Assembly: GCA_007922195.1 (NCBI GenBank)
Contig: ML681995.1
Location: forward strand, 19,088,764 to 19,152,763
Length of the DNA: 64,000 nt
Origin: Podocnemis expansa
Lineage: Eukaryota; Chordata; Testudines; Podocnemididae
Direction: 5' to 3'
Each line of letters opens with the position of its first letter. The stretch's first letter is position 1. The translations under genes were made by a program, and so were the position numbers. The notes beneath the pieces were generated by a model that ran no database searches, was not told where the DNA came from, and saw only the letters and a program-made list of their open reading frames with translations. Below are positions 33,394-43,810 of this stretch, in pieces.

Positions 33394-33848
33394 CAGGGGC
33401 ATCACTAGTGCTGGGCACACAGGGCTTGTGTCCTGAGTCTCAGTGCCAGTGCCCCGGGTCTCCCGGAGACCTGGCCGCTACTGGCCCAACACAGCCTCCC
33501 TCTGGGGTGCAAGAATCTGGGGCTTGGCTGCCACCAGCCTGCCCAGGGCCGTCCCTTTGGGGGGGGGGGGGCGGCACCCAGAGTCAATCGGCCTATGTGG
33601 GCCTCCCCCCAGCCAGTGCATCCCAGGGGTGGGTTGGGATGGGACAGGGCAGGCTGGCGTGTGGCCAGGGCCCTGCGGACCTCCAGTTACATGCCCACCC
33701 TGCTCCACCCTGCCCCCGGGCCAGAACGTCGCTGCAGAGCCCAGCAAACAGTGGGGCCTGGGGTGATAGCTCCACCCCCAGGGATGGCCCTGGCCCCATC
33801 CCCTCTGGCCCCGTCCCCGAACCTGTTTTCTGGGCAGCAACGCCCCTG
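33394..33848. mobile_element. hAT non-autonomous element (455 bp), exact duplication
   Basis: Ends CAGGGGCATCACTAG and GCAGCAACGCCCCTG form imperfect inverted repeats. The flanking 8-bp duplication ctagcagg is exact (33386-33393 and 33849-33856). The GC-rich interior includes open frames in several phases with no known domain, best read as composition rather than coding. Confidence 0.9.
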
Positions 33849-34135
33849 CTAGCAGGGAACCTTGCAGAGCATGCTCAAAGCTACAGAGTACATGCTGGAA
33901 ACTCCTGGGTCTAGGCAGCTGAATCTGCCCAGCAAGAGCAACCCAGACCCCAGCAAATCTCCTAAAGAGACACTTCTCATTTAAGCCCATGGGTTACACC
34001 AGCACAGCACTCCACACTCTCCCTGTGTTGCCCAGACTCCTCTGGCTCTGGACCAGGTGCTGCAGGGCAACTGCCAGCGCAGGGGCAGGGCGCAGCAGTT
34101 GTTACGACTCAAACGCCAGTATATAGCACATAGAG

Positions 34136-34472
34136 GAAGTCAAATCACCTGTTGTAATGGTGGGGAAAAAAAATCCACAATGAGGATTTAGTCCTGCTTT
34201 CACACAATCTAATTTAAAACAAATAGCAATTTTCTTTCTTTCTATGTGTTGTTGCCCAGTGTTTGAATCTTAGTGTCTGCTTTGATTTGCTATATGTGAC
34301 TTGATCCTATGTCTTACACTCCCCTGCATTTATTTCCTCCCATTCTGTAAATTCCTCCATCTTCAAACTGCCTGATGAAGTTGGATTTTCTCCCATGAAA
34401 GCTCACCCAATAAATAAATTTGTTAGTCTTAAACAATGCCTCCGGACTCCTTGTTTGTTTTACAACAATATC
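34136..34472. mobile_element. Penelope-like element with inverted 5' part
   Basis: Bases 34136-34200 ('gaagtcaaatcacctgttg') match the PLE 3' non-coding region in minus sense (compare 14447-14475), while 34255-34472 ('gtgtttgaatcttag', 'ttacactcccctgcattt', 'cccatgaaagctcaccc', 'cttgtttgtttt') is the same region and tail in plus sense. The two parts meet near 34205-34250. Confidence 0.7.
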
Positions 34473-34479
34473 ACAGGGG

Positions 34480-35030
34480 GGTTCTCTGAGAAGGGGTGAC
34501 AGAGGGTTGGGTGGAGAGGGGTAGAGACAGACAGGGTCAGGCTGAGAAGGGCAAGGAAGGAGACGCATGGGTTTGGGCAGAAAAGGGGCAAGAAAGGCAG
34601 GGTCAGGCTGAGAACAGGGGAGACAGGCAGGGTCAGGTTGATAGCGGGGGAAGAGCAAGGTCGGGCTGAGAACAGAAGAGATGTGGGTCCGGTTGAGAAC
34701 GGGAGAGATGGGGGGGGGTCAGGCTGGAAAACGGCAAGAGATGTGGGATTGGGCTGAGAACCGGGGAGATGTGGGGTTGCACTGAGATGTGGGGTCAGGC
34801 TGAGATGCAGGGTCAGGCTGAGAACCGGGGAGATGCCGGGGTCAGGCTGAGATGTCAGGTTGGGCTGAGATGCGGGAAGATGCAGGAGTCGGGCTGAGAT
34901 GCGGGAAGAGATGCAGGGTCAGGCTGAGATGTTGGGTTGAGCTGAGAACCAGGGAGATGCCGGGGCCAGGCTGAGATGTCGGGTTGCGCTGAGAAGGGGG
35001 GGAGATGCTGGGGAGTTTGGATGTGGTCCA
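34480..35030. repeat. Minisatellite, about 30-bp units
   Basis: Units built on 'gggtcaggctgagaac' plus 'ggggagatg' repeat about 15-20 times with substitutions and length changes (for example 34600-34625, 34800-34830, 34915-34935). Later units shorten to 'ggctgagatgtgggg'. The plus strand is purine-rich. Confidence 0.85.
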
Positions 35031-35271
35031 CACAGCTGGGATGCTCCCAGCTGTGTTTTGCCTTCTCTCCAGCCCCCTGCCCCATGTTTTCTGTAGTTAG
35101 TAGGCCAATTAAGTCAACTTAAGTCAACTCCTTGGCCACATTGCCTTAAGTCGATGGAATGAAGTCAACTTAACTGTAAAGTCGACTTTAGCAACCAGGA
35201 AAGTCAACTTTGTTGTCTTGCAGTGTGGCCTGGGCTTTATTTAAGTCGACTTAAACTCGCAGTTCCAAAGG

Positions 35272-35432
35272 GGCAGCCGTGTTAGTCTAGAAAAGTGAGG
35301 AGTCTTGTGGCACTTAAAGATTAACAGATTTATTTATCACATGAGCTTTCATGGGAGAATATCCCACTTCAGACAGTTTGAAGAGGGAGAACTTACAGAA
35401 TTGGAGTGTAAGACAAGGGATCAGGTCACAAA
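35272..35432 (-). mobile_element. Penelope-like element 3' tail
   Basis: On the minus strand it carries 'cccatgaaagctcatgtg', 'aaatctgttaatctttaag', 'tgccacaagactcc' and ends in 'gactaacacggctgcccct', the full PLE tail. The 3' non-coding 'gtgacctgatcccttgtc' lies upstream, to about 35430. Confidence 0.8.
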
Positions 35433-35949
35433 CCCCCACTGTAGACATAGCCAGTGACACTACTGACCCTAGAAATAAAAATCAGCAGGGAAAAAAGCTT
35501 AGAAGAGAAAAACTGAAACAGACCCCCCCCCCCAAAAATTAGGTCCTCATTTTTGCCTAAAAGATGTGTGGGGACAATTGTACATACAACATTATGTTTG
35601 GCATTTGTCCCCAAGAATACTGTTTTCTTCTTACATGTACCACATCTAGGCACATAAATGTATCTATAGCAACTATATTTGTGGCCGGGAGTCTTAAAAA
35701 TCCAAAGTGTCTCAGGTGACTAGACTCTAGAACATATAAAACCGCCTTCCTGTCCTTAGAGACTATACATGCTACGTAACATGCTCGAAAGAGATGGAGC
35801 AAGAAAGCCTCTGCCAAGTACATTTAGGCCCAAATGTCCTGTAACAAGAAGCTGGTACAACCCTATGAGCACTGGAAATGTTTCCGTTATATTGTCCAAT
35901 TTAACAAAGTTCTTTAAAAAATATACAATTTTTATAGCCCCCACCTGCA

Positions 35950-36075
35950 GCACTGGGCAGTGGACAAGATACTGGGCTGGGATTCAGCAGATCTGGGCTC
36001 TAGTGTGAGCTCTGACACTAGCTGGCTATATGTCCTTGAGCACATCACATCACCTCTCTGTGCCCGTTTCCTTTG
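35950..36075 (+). mobile_element. MIR SINE remnant
   Basis: 'gggattcagcagatctgggct' is followed by 'gctctgacactagctggctat', 'ccttgagcacatcacat' and 'cctctctgtgcc': the central core and downstream order of MIR as recalled. Confidence 0.65.
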
Positions 36076-38884
36076 GCTGGCCTGTCTCTTTCATGCAGGG
36101 CTTTCAAAAGTGCTAAGCAATTTAAGAGCACAAGTAAAGAGGACTCATGTTCCTACGTCACTCACAGGCTTCTGAGATAATACGAGGCACAGACTGTCTC
36201 TCACAGTGTGTGCATAGCACAGTGCACCTGAATCCCCCCCCCCCCCCCCCGGGCCTCTAGCTGACACTCTGATATCACTAAACACTACCTCTGACCAGCC
36301 CCTGCAAGGGGGCGGAGGTGAACTTTTCTCAGAGGTCTTGTCTAAGAAGGCCTCGCTCAATTCCTCTTCAGGCCCACACTGGGGGAAAGGAAAGTCAAAG
36401 GGTTAGGGGCACAATCACTGGATTTGGGTGAACCACATTCGGTTCCTCATGCTGTCAATAAACCTTGTGTGTCTCCTGCGGGATGGCTGCTGGTGGCACA
36501 AGCAATGAATTAGATGGTAGGTAAGTGGTGTACACCCCCCCCCCCCCGGTTATCACAGCAGCCAGATAGGTCAAGAAAATCCATCCACCACCAAGCTGAC
36601 AGATACGGCAGTCCATAAGCAGAGGGCATGCTGTTTGTTCTTGAGCACCATGGTGGCAAGATGAGGAGCTCAGGAAAGCTCCACAGGAAAGATGTGAGTT
36701 ATAATGCTTATAAACCACACCACAGCCTGTTGTAGGAAAAAAAGCCGCCTTTGTTCCTGGGGTGGTTCTGAGCAGCCTATGAGAGCTGTTCTGGAGAGAG
36801 TAGGGCAGGCAGAACTGAGTTGTCTTATCTTCCAAGAAATGTGATGGCTATTCAAAATATCCCCTACTACTAGCTGTCACTGCTTCTTGGTTCTGTCTGA
36901 GGTTAAGCTGTTTAGGAAAATGGGTGTCTCATGCAACCTGGGGCAAATCTCTCATCCACATGACTGTATAATGAGGATAATGGGTCTTATGGTACTTCAC
37001 AGGGTGTTGTGAAGATCAAGCCAAGACTGAGATGCTCAGATAATATGGGACAGTGATGTATCCCTACGTCAGACAGAACCACTGAACAGGCTCGTCACCC
37101 ACTTCCATGCTTCTGGCAGTGTGTTCCCACCACTGGGCCCCCACAAAGCAGTCACTTCAAAGATCACCCCAAGAATGGCCTTGCCGGGGGGGGCTAGATC
37201 CCAAAGAAGGAGCTTTTTATAAAGCCATTTCCTTTTAGCTTGGGGGGGGCCTAGAGTTGTTTTTTTTTTGTTTGTTTGTTTTTGTGGAGGAGTATGATAG
37301 CAGCATAGACTTCCTGTTATCTGAAACAGTCACATGAGCGGGCTTAAGATGGTAAATCCTGGGGGTCAGCTTTAATTTAATGCAATGGAGCCAGACGAAC
37401 GCCCTGAATAGGCTCAGTGTTACTGTTTAGGCCAGTTAATGTCTCCTGTGATGTGCTTAAGCTTTGATGAATTGAGAAGCAAGCTCTAACCCAAGACCCT
37501 GAATGATTGAGAGCAGCATTTCCAGGGGGGTTAGGGGGAGAGGTGTCTCCAATAGTTTTTCCTGCAATGTTGCCTTGACATGCAGGGGAAAAAAAATGCA
37601 TCATGAGAGAGTCGGGCCCGGGAGGAAGAAGCAGTGAAGCACAAAAGGTAGCAGCAAGAGATACATTTTTCAAAATAAGCCCATGCGGTCAGGAAGCCAC
37701 AGAGCAATCTTAGTACTCATATATGAATTATATGGGATCTGCTATCATTCCATGCAGAAAACAGTTCAGTTCATCAAGCTACTGCCAGTTTCACTCACAG
37801 AAGGGATGGTGATTCCAAAAAACTTTTGCTAGGGATCAAATACACTTTTCCCATGGGGCAGCACTAGTTCTCAGCTTGTGGCCCAGAATGCCAGTCACTG
37901 GCCTTACAAAAAGTGCCATGAGATCTATAATGTCCACCCAGCATGGACTAAAACAGTTTAAGGTTCTAGTAGAAACCCTGGCCCCCAACTTTATGATTGT
38001 ACAGAATTTGGTGCACAGGCTGCATTCAAGGAGGTTAAATGACTGAGTAAGTGTGTGCTATCTACCAGTAAGCCATGCTCAGCACTTTTTGAAAATCAGG
38101 CTACTTTAAGGTGTCTCAGGTTGGGACGCCAACAACAAAGCCATCAAAAAATCAAGGGTTAGGTTTGAAAATTTTGAACTTAATCTGTGCCTAAATGCCT
38201 CATCACTAAAATGGGGGTAATAGGCTTCACAGGGGTAGAGTGGGGATAAATACACTCATATTTGTCAGTTAGTGAGATATAGCTTCTACCTGGACAGAGA
38301 ACACAGAGCTTGCTTCTAATCTTGTATTGGAGTCAACCTGGAAGAACGCCACTGATGTCAGAGTTACCTGATGGTAAAACCAGATGTGAGATGCCATCCC
38401 CCTTTTAGCATTGTTTGGTTTCAGGTAATCCAGAAATATTTGTTCTATAGTTGGAGAAAACAGCCGCCAATATACTTCTCATATGGTGATAACATACTTT
38501 TCATTCCTCTAGTATAGCTCAGATTTTAAACAAAAAGCTACTAAAAAGCTGGGCATTTTTAAATCTGCTGGGCCAGATAACTTGCATCCAAGAGTTTTAA
38601 AACAGAGGCAGAATTATTTGTTCAGATATTGGGCCATGCCTAGATTATCCTTAACCTCTACCTCATTCTCAGTGTTTAGTATACAGCTACAAAACCTTTT
38701 ACTATTGGTTTTAATAACCTTTGCAAGATCCAACTCTTGCTTTTGGCCTTTCTCACTTTCTCTCTACATGTTCTGAGCTCCAAGAGGTAGCTTTCCTTGT
38801 TGATCCCGCCCATCTTCCCAGTGGTTAAAGTATAATTTGTTGGGCCCCCTTCCCACATGTGCAGGCCCCAGCCCAGGAAGGATG
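36076..38884. other. Intergenic with homopolymer runs and a second MIR piece
   Basis: Runs of C lie at about 36233-36250 and 36535-36547, and a T/G-rich run at about 37260-37285. A MIR-like 3' piece lies at about 36930-37045 ('ggggcaaatctctcatcc', 'aatgaggataatggg', 'gggtgttgtgaagatcaag'), and another near 38195-38230. No gene is supported. Confidence 0.35.
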
Positions 38885-39245
38885 AGGGCATGGGATGTGG
38901 AGGAATGGAGCAGGGGCAGGAGGTGGGGGTGTTGAAAGAGTGGCTGAAGGCAGGGGCAGGAGATGGGGGCAGTGAAGGGGAGGGAGGGAGGGAGGCTGGC
39001 AGGAGGTGTTGGGGGTGANNNNNNNNNNGAGGGAGGGAGGGAGGCTGGCAGGAGGTGTTGGGGGTGAAGGGGGGGGGTAGCAGCAGGAAGTGGGACAGAG
39101 AAGGATTGGATGGTGGCAGGAAGTGGAGGTGGGGGTGGGGGTGGGGGCAGGAGATGGGGGTGGTGAAGAGGTGGAGAGCAGCAGAAGGTGAGGGGCTGGG
39201 GTGGGAGCAGGAGGTGGGGCAGAGAAAGGTTGGAGCAGGGGAGCT
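38885..39245. repeat. G-rich minisatellite with an internal assembly gap
   Basis: The array repeats 'ggcaggaggtggggg', 'gggaggctggcaggagg' and 'tggagcaggggcaggag' in an irregular pattern of about 40-50 bp. Complementary frames look proline-rich only because of base composition. An 8-N gap lies at 39019-39026. Confidence 0.8.
39019..39026. other. Assembly gap (8 N) between duplicated ends
   Basis: The bases just left of the gap (gagggagggagg, ctggcaggaggtgttggggg, tga) are repeated identically just right of it. This is the signature of two contig ends that overlap but were not merged. Confidence 0.95.
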
Positions 39246-39862
39246 GGGGCTATATGCAAAGGGGACACTGAGCTGCTCACCCAGCCAGTGCCCCTCTGCG
39301 GCTGTGCAGAGCGGGGGGACCCCACTCGGGGCCAGCCCAGTGAGAGAGAGTCTTCCCTGCCACTCCCAGCCCTGGGCCCTGCGCTGCAGAGTCAGAGTAG
39401 CATTGGCCCCGTACTCTCAGCTCTGGTCCACCTTACTGCCCAGGGGCCTGTGGAGCTGAAGCAGCTTTGGCCCTGCATTCCTGGCTCCCGCTCCTCTTCC
39501 AGCCCTGGCCCACCGCCAGGGCCCCTTATCTGGCCTCTGGAGTAGAATGGCCACCCCACAGGCTGCTCCTCCTGCCCTGAGCCTGCTCGGACTGAGCATG
39601 CTCAGTGGCTCTGAGCATGCTTAGTCAGAGCAACCTCAGGGTGGGAGTTTTAAAAGCTCCCAGCCTGGGGGAAGCACTCTGCCAGCTGGAAGACCATGTC
39701 TTCTGGCTGGCAGGGAGCTTCCCCCAGGCTGGGAGCTTTAAAACTTCACAGGATATTAGGCAGAACACACCAGAATGCAGCTTTCCAACTCCTGATTCTA
39801 TTTTTAGGAGCCCTGGAATGCTGGCTCCCTAACAATGGTGGGCTCCAGAACAGCATTCTGAC
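39246..39862. other. GC-rich intergenic sequence
   Basis: Contains a short direct repeat (about 39637-39690 and 39700-39745: 'ggagttttaaaagctccc' / 'gggagctttaaaac', with 'cccagcctgggggaag' / 'cttcccccaggctgggag'), which forms an inverted repeat of about 35 bp. No gene recognised. Confidence 0.4.
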
Positions 39863-40320
39863 TTACTTTAACCCTTGCATCTTCCTCTCCTTATAGACTT
39901 TTTGTCTCCTCTTAGTCACCTGTCTGAGATGCTTACTCTTCCAGCTCGGTCTACATCCCTTGCTTGGAATGCAGGCCTCAGTTAGTTCCTGCAACTTTGA
40001 CCTGAAGTGATTGCAAGCCTCCTCCACCTTTAGATCCAAGAGTTCTTCAGTCCAATCCACTTCCCCAATGAATTCTCTTGACTTTTTAAAGTTAGCCCTT
40101 TTGAAGTCAAAGATCCTAGCCAAACATTTATTTTTGTTTGTCCTTCCATTTAGTTTGAGCCAAATTAGGTCATGGCCACTCAAACCAAGGTCGTCCCTCT
40201 AGCAGGAAGGCATGGGCCCCCTCAGAGATAGGCCAGAGAGTTCTGCCTGTCTGCAGGTGGTGGGGTGGAGCCAGAGTGGGGCTGTCAATCAGGCTGGAAG
40301 CAGAGGGGCGAGGCAGGAAG

Positions 40321-40330
40321 TATAAAAAGG
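40321..40330 (+). promoter_or_regulatory. TATA box of family C LTR
   Basis: tataaaaagg, about 124 bases into the LTR. The first ATG of a leader frame begins 44 bases further on (40365), and the copy at 47643-48626 has the same arrangement with 48 bases. U3 promoters with TATA boxes are normal in LTRs. Confidence 0.6.
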
Positions 40331-40589
40331 AAGGCAGCCAGCTCATTCCAGCACCAGCCACCGAATGGGAAGGATGGGCCTCTGCTCTCTCCCTGACCTT
40401 GGGCTGCCCTGTGGGGAAGCTGGGCTCTGGCCGTCAGACCCAGGCCTGGATGTTTGGTGTGGGCCACCCACGGCGAGGGACTGGGAGCTAATGCCGGGGT
40501 TCTGGGCCACCACAGGCCCACAGAGGGAGTCATTGGCAGACAGGCATTTGGGCACCCCTGAGTCATTCTCTACCAGGGACCCCTGCATC

Positions 40590-40780
40590 CCCCCTGCAAC
40601 TTGGAGGAGCTGCCCTTGGCTGCTGAGGACCCTGAGCTGCTACTCACCTCATGTGACTTAGAGGAACTACCTTCTGCGGAGGAACTTGATGGACTCCCCG
40701 ACCTGCCACCGCCTGACGAGATGGAGGGGTTTTATAATCTCTCCCTGGGTGATCACCCAGAAAAACGGACGGATAAGGTA
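40590..40780 (+). pseudogene. Acidic (D/N)LEELP-repeat reading frame inside the LTR
   Basis: Reads CNLEELPLAAEDPELLL, CDLEELPSAEELDGLPDLP and PPDEMEGFYNLSLGDHPEK, followed by a possible splice donor (aag/gtatgg, 40776-40783). The copy in the 48-kb LTR encodes YEDLDELP, WEDLDKLP and CDLEELPLADEAELP. The upstream ATG (40365) is in another frame, so this copy has at least one frameshift. I do not know a protein family with this motif; it may be the first exon or leader peptide of an LTR element. Confidence 0.5.
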
Positions 40781-41700
40781 TGGCGGGAGCATGAGGCCAG
40801 GGGTGGCTCAGGGGAGTGTGGGGTCTCAACCCTTGATGGGGAGCCACACCTCGGGGGCAGTGTGTTGTGGCCTGGACCCCACCGATGCCTGCAACAAGGC
40901 CTCAGGCCCCATAGGGTCCACCTTGGGGTCAGCATGTTGCAGACCGGATGCTGCTGTCCCCTGCACCAAGGTTCCAGGCCCCAGAGGGCACACTCCAGGG
41001 GTGGCATGTTGCAGCCAGGACCCCGCTGACCCCAGCCCAAGGGCCTTAGCCCCTATTGGGGACCTCGGCTGGGACACAGAGGAGCTGTGCAACCCAACTT
41101 CTTGGTTGATTCCTATCCCTGCCCTTATATCCCCTCTCAGATCATAACCCTGAGAGGCAGCACTGTACTTTCCCCTCACCAGAGAGACTGAGATTAAGAC
41201 TGTGAAACTGTTGCCCTGCCAAGGGCTAAAGACTTGGCGGTCCCGCCTCACGAGGGGCCGGGGACCTGAATCAGCCACCCCCCCCCCCCGGGAGGGTGGG
41301 CAGCTTGCTTACAGTCCCCTACAACCAGCTTCTCTGAGGTCCTCACTACTCACCAGTGCCAAATCTAAGATGGCATCACCTATCTTTGGTTCAGTAAATG
41401 TTTGGTGAAGGAATTCAGTAGTTATCACATCCAAGAATACCTGGACCCTATTACTGCTATTAGGCACATGTCCTCTAGTCTATACCTGGGAATATCTGGT
41501 TTTACTTTCTCTACCAGTGACTCTAGTTCCTCCATTTTGGTACCCAGGCTTCTCATCTATTGCTATCAGGACAGTGTGCACAGACCCAGCACCAGCTTTT
41601 GGAGATTGTGCACATGTTCTAAATCCAAAAGGGTTGCAGAGATGTTGAGCACTGCAGCTCCTGTTGCTTTCAGCTTGAGTTCTGGGCTCTCAGTCCCTTT

Positions 41701-43594
41701 GAAAATCAGATCCTAAATTACTCGAGTGGGAAATGCATGGCTGACCCAGGAAGTGAATGCTGAAGGCACATCCTCTCTCTTCGCCACAAGACTGTCTTTT
41801 CCCACATTGTTGTCACATCATTCCTCAAAATGTTCAAGACATGGCCTACCGGTAGAGTTTCTCACAGAGCCCAAGGCCAACAAAACTTCATTAATGAACT
41901 ACATAGAGAGTGTCTACACTGCTAACACAGGCTGAGGTTTAGAGGCTGTTTAATTGCAAGCAGGTGGAACTGCCCCACCTCACAAAGCCCTAGAGCTCTG
42001 GCTCCATCCAAAGCCCTACTGTCCACACTGCAGTTAAACAGCCTGTTAGCCTGAGATACAAGAATCTGAGTCAGCTGACAGTGGCCTGGGACAGGTTTTT
42101 TAGTTGCAGTGTTGCCAAGTGCTTGACCGTCACATTGAACTGTGAGTCAGGTCACTACACAAGTTGTATGTGTCATTTAGGAATTAACAACACAGCAAAT
42201 CCTGGGCTGTCAGAAATACGGTTGCATCCTAGGAAATTTGGAGCTGCTTCCCTGCCCACTGGAGTTTGTAGGAGCCAAGTCTACTTTCCACCTCAGGGCC
42301 TTAACCCAGGCCCAAGGTCTTTTAAAGGCCAAATGTCAGTGCCAGCTCTGGTACACACATTTTGTGCCTGCTGGCAGACTACCCTTTAATGAATGTTCCC
42401 CCTGGCTGATGGGAAGGGAGTCTTGGCAGTAGCAAATAAGAAAAAAAAAAATTAGACACATGAAAAGTAATGATTTGATGCTACCCTCTGTGTCACATTA
42501 ATTCCCAGCAACCCAGTAGCAGTTAGGAATTCCACTAAAAAATGATCCAAAAGATTGAGCATGCTCTAAAGGATCAGAATACATGTCTTTTTGCCATCTT
42601 AATTCAGGGTGACTACAGTAAGGATTAGTGGCAGTTTCTCCAGGCTGTGGCCACCACACGGTCAATATAAATGTAATGACCCGTGTTCCTGAGGCACAGC
42701 CAAGTTCTAGCAGGCCTTCAGTATTATACTAACAGTCTTAGGCTGTGAGCAGCCAAGGATGGGGTTGCAAAATTGATCAAATAAGCTGGACAAACAAAAG
42801 GTGGGTAGTGCTGTAACATATACAATGTCTGTGCACATGAGTTATGAGTCATGGTTAGCATTTAACTGCTATGATACCATGACTAATGGGTATCTAATCT
42901 AAACAGCCCTCTTTGCAACCTCTTAGTGCTTTACGAGGTTTCGGCCCCCTCCTCCCTTAAAGTAAATTGCTCTGTCTCCCTTTTTCTAAACAGTCCATTT
43001 ATAACTTGCACAGTTATGTCTTTTATGCATGCTCTGTTTGTGGGAATCAAACCCAATGGATTTAAGCAGATCTAAAAGTGGCATCAGATCAGAATCACAC
43101 CCCATCAGGGTTCTACATATTGTGGTTTTAGGGCCAGGCTGACGCTGGGCTTTTCAGTGGGAGTAGTTGCCTAAATCCCAGTGACTTCCAGGGGGGCTTG
43201 CCATCACAGCCTAAAATCTACACTTTCACCTAATCTATTAGTAACAACCTGACACTGGGCCAGCAGAAAGGGACCACACCACACATTGGTACATGAATTT
43301 GAGCACGAGTGCTCTAGCACAGCAGTGAGTGCTTGTGGAGTCCACAGGTAGGTCTACACGGGAAGCACCGCAGTTGTGCCACTCCAGTGTAGACATCAAC
43401 CATAGCAACAGGAGGCATTTTTCTGTCACTGTGGTAAATCCACTTCTCTGAGACATGGAAGTGAAGTGCATGGAAGAATTCTTCTACTGGCCATGTGATG
43501 CCTACAGCAGGCTTTAGGTCAACTTTAACTACAGCACTGAGGGCATGAGAAAGCAAGTGTCTTTCTAGCAGACCAGCAATGAGTTACAGACACA
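41701..43594. other. Intergenic with GTCTACACT-type repeat fragments
   Basis: About 41908-42060 is bounded by 'gtgtctacactgctaac' and inner complementary blocks ('acaggctgaggttt' / 'ttaaacagcctgttagcctga'), like a small palindromic DNA element. About 43345-43550 carries 'aggtctacacggg', 'cagtgtagacatca' and 'gaagaattcttctac', the same broad family. An A run lies near 42441. No gene. Confidence 0.45.
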
Positions 43595-43602
43595 GTATAG
43601 AT

Positions 43603-43802
43603 CAGGGGTCTCAAACTCAAGTCATCACAAGAGCTGCATGACGACTAGTACAGGGCTACATGAGGACTAGTATGTTAGCCTGAGGGCCACACCACTGAAA
43701 CCTTGATATTGCAAATATTGGTAATGATAGCATCATTGTGGGCCACAAGAAGTAACTTTAGGGGCCACATGTGGCCTGCAAACCGCATGTTTGAGACCCC
43801 TG
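43603..43802. mobile_element. hAT non-autonomous element (200 bp)
   Basis: Inverted ends CAGGGGTCTCAAACTCAA and GCATGTTTGAGACCCCTG. Flanking duplication gtatagat (43595-43602) and gtctagac (43803-43810), 6 of 8 identical, both with a central TA. Confidence 0.9.
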
Positions 43803-43810
43803 GTCTAGAC

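Larger units (their letters stand above)
32276..35452. mobile_element. Possible 3.2-kb inverted-repeat element hosting several insertions
   Basis: The left end 'ggctatgtctacactac' (32279 on) and the right end 'actgtagacatagcc' (to about 35450) are inverted repeats, each bordered by agt. Internal palindromic blocks around 32310-32360 ('gtctactttaagccat' / 'taaagtagacctta') and 35130-35250 ('aagtcgacttta'-like) are typical of the GTCTACACT reptile elements. Inside lie 33394-33848, 34136-34472, a minisatellite and a PLE. Two independent short elements would be an alternative. Confidence 0.4.
40198..41313 (+). mobile_element. Solo LTR, family C (1116 bp), in CR1
   Basis: Flanked by an exact 5-bp duplication gtccc (40193-40197 and 41314-41318). 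The 3' end is ...gcttaca; the 5' end tctagcagg probably decayed from TG. It has a TATA box at 40321-40330 and an acidic reading frame downstream. The segment 40830-41035 has about three tandem units of roughly 67 bp ('cagcatgttgcagac', 'ggcatgttgcagcc'). A unit like those of the 2.4-kb array ('gttgccctgccaagggctaa') lies near 41211. Plus orientation follows from the promoter and reading frame. Confidence 0.8.
39863..41700 (-). pseudogene. CR1 LINE endonuclease remnant, split by a family C LTR
   Basis: On the minus strand the 5' part (about 41450-41319) encodes EFLHQTFTEPKIGDAILDLA and SSEDLREAGCRG, and after the LTR (40192-39870) it continues RDDLGLSGHDLIWLKLNGRT, FDFKRANFKKSREFIGEVDW and so on. 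This is the C-terminal endonuclease and linker of CR1 ORF2; 'SGHDLI' stands where the catalytic SDHDxI motif is expected. The split frame joins exactly at the target duplication. Sequence to about 41700 looks like more endonuclease upstream but is less certain. Confidence 0.8.

Noticed and set aside
33408..33990. Open frames of 107-170 residues on both strands
   Set aside because: They overlap the GC-rich hAT element 33394-33848 and its flanks; stops are rare there because of base composition.
38825..39325. Proline/serine-rich 166-residue frame on the minus strand
   Set aside because: It is the translation of a G-rich minisatellite that spans the 8-N gap.
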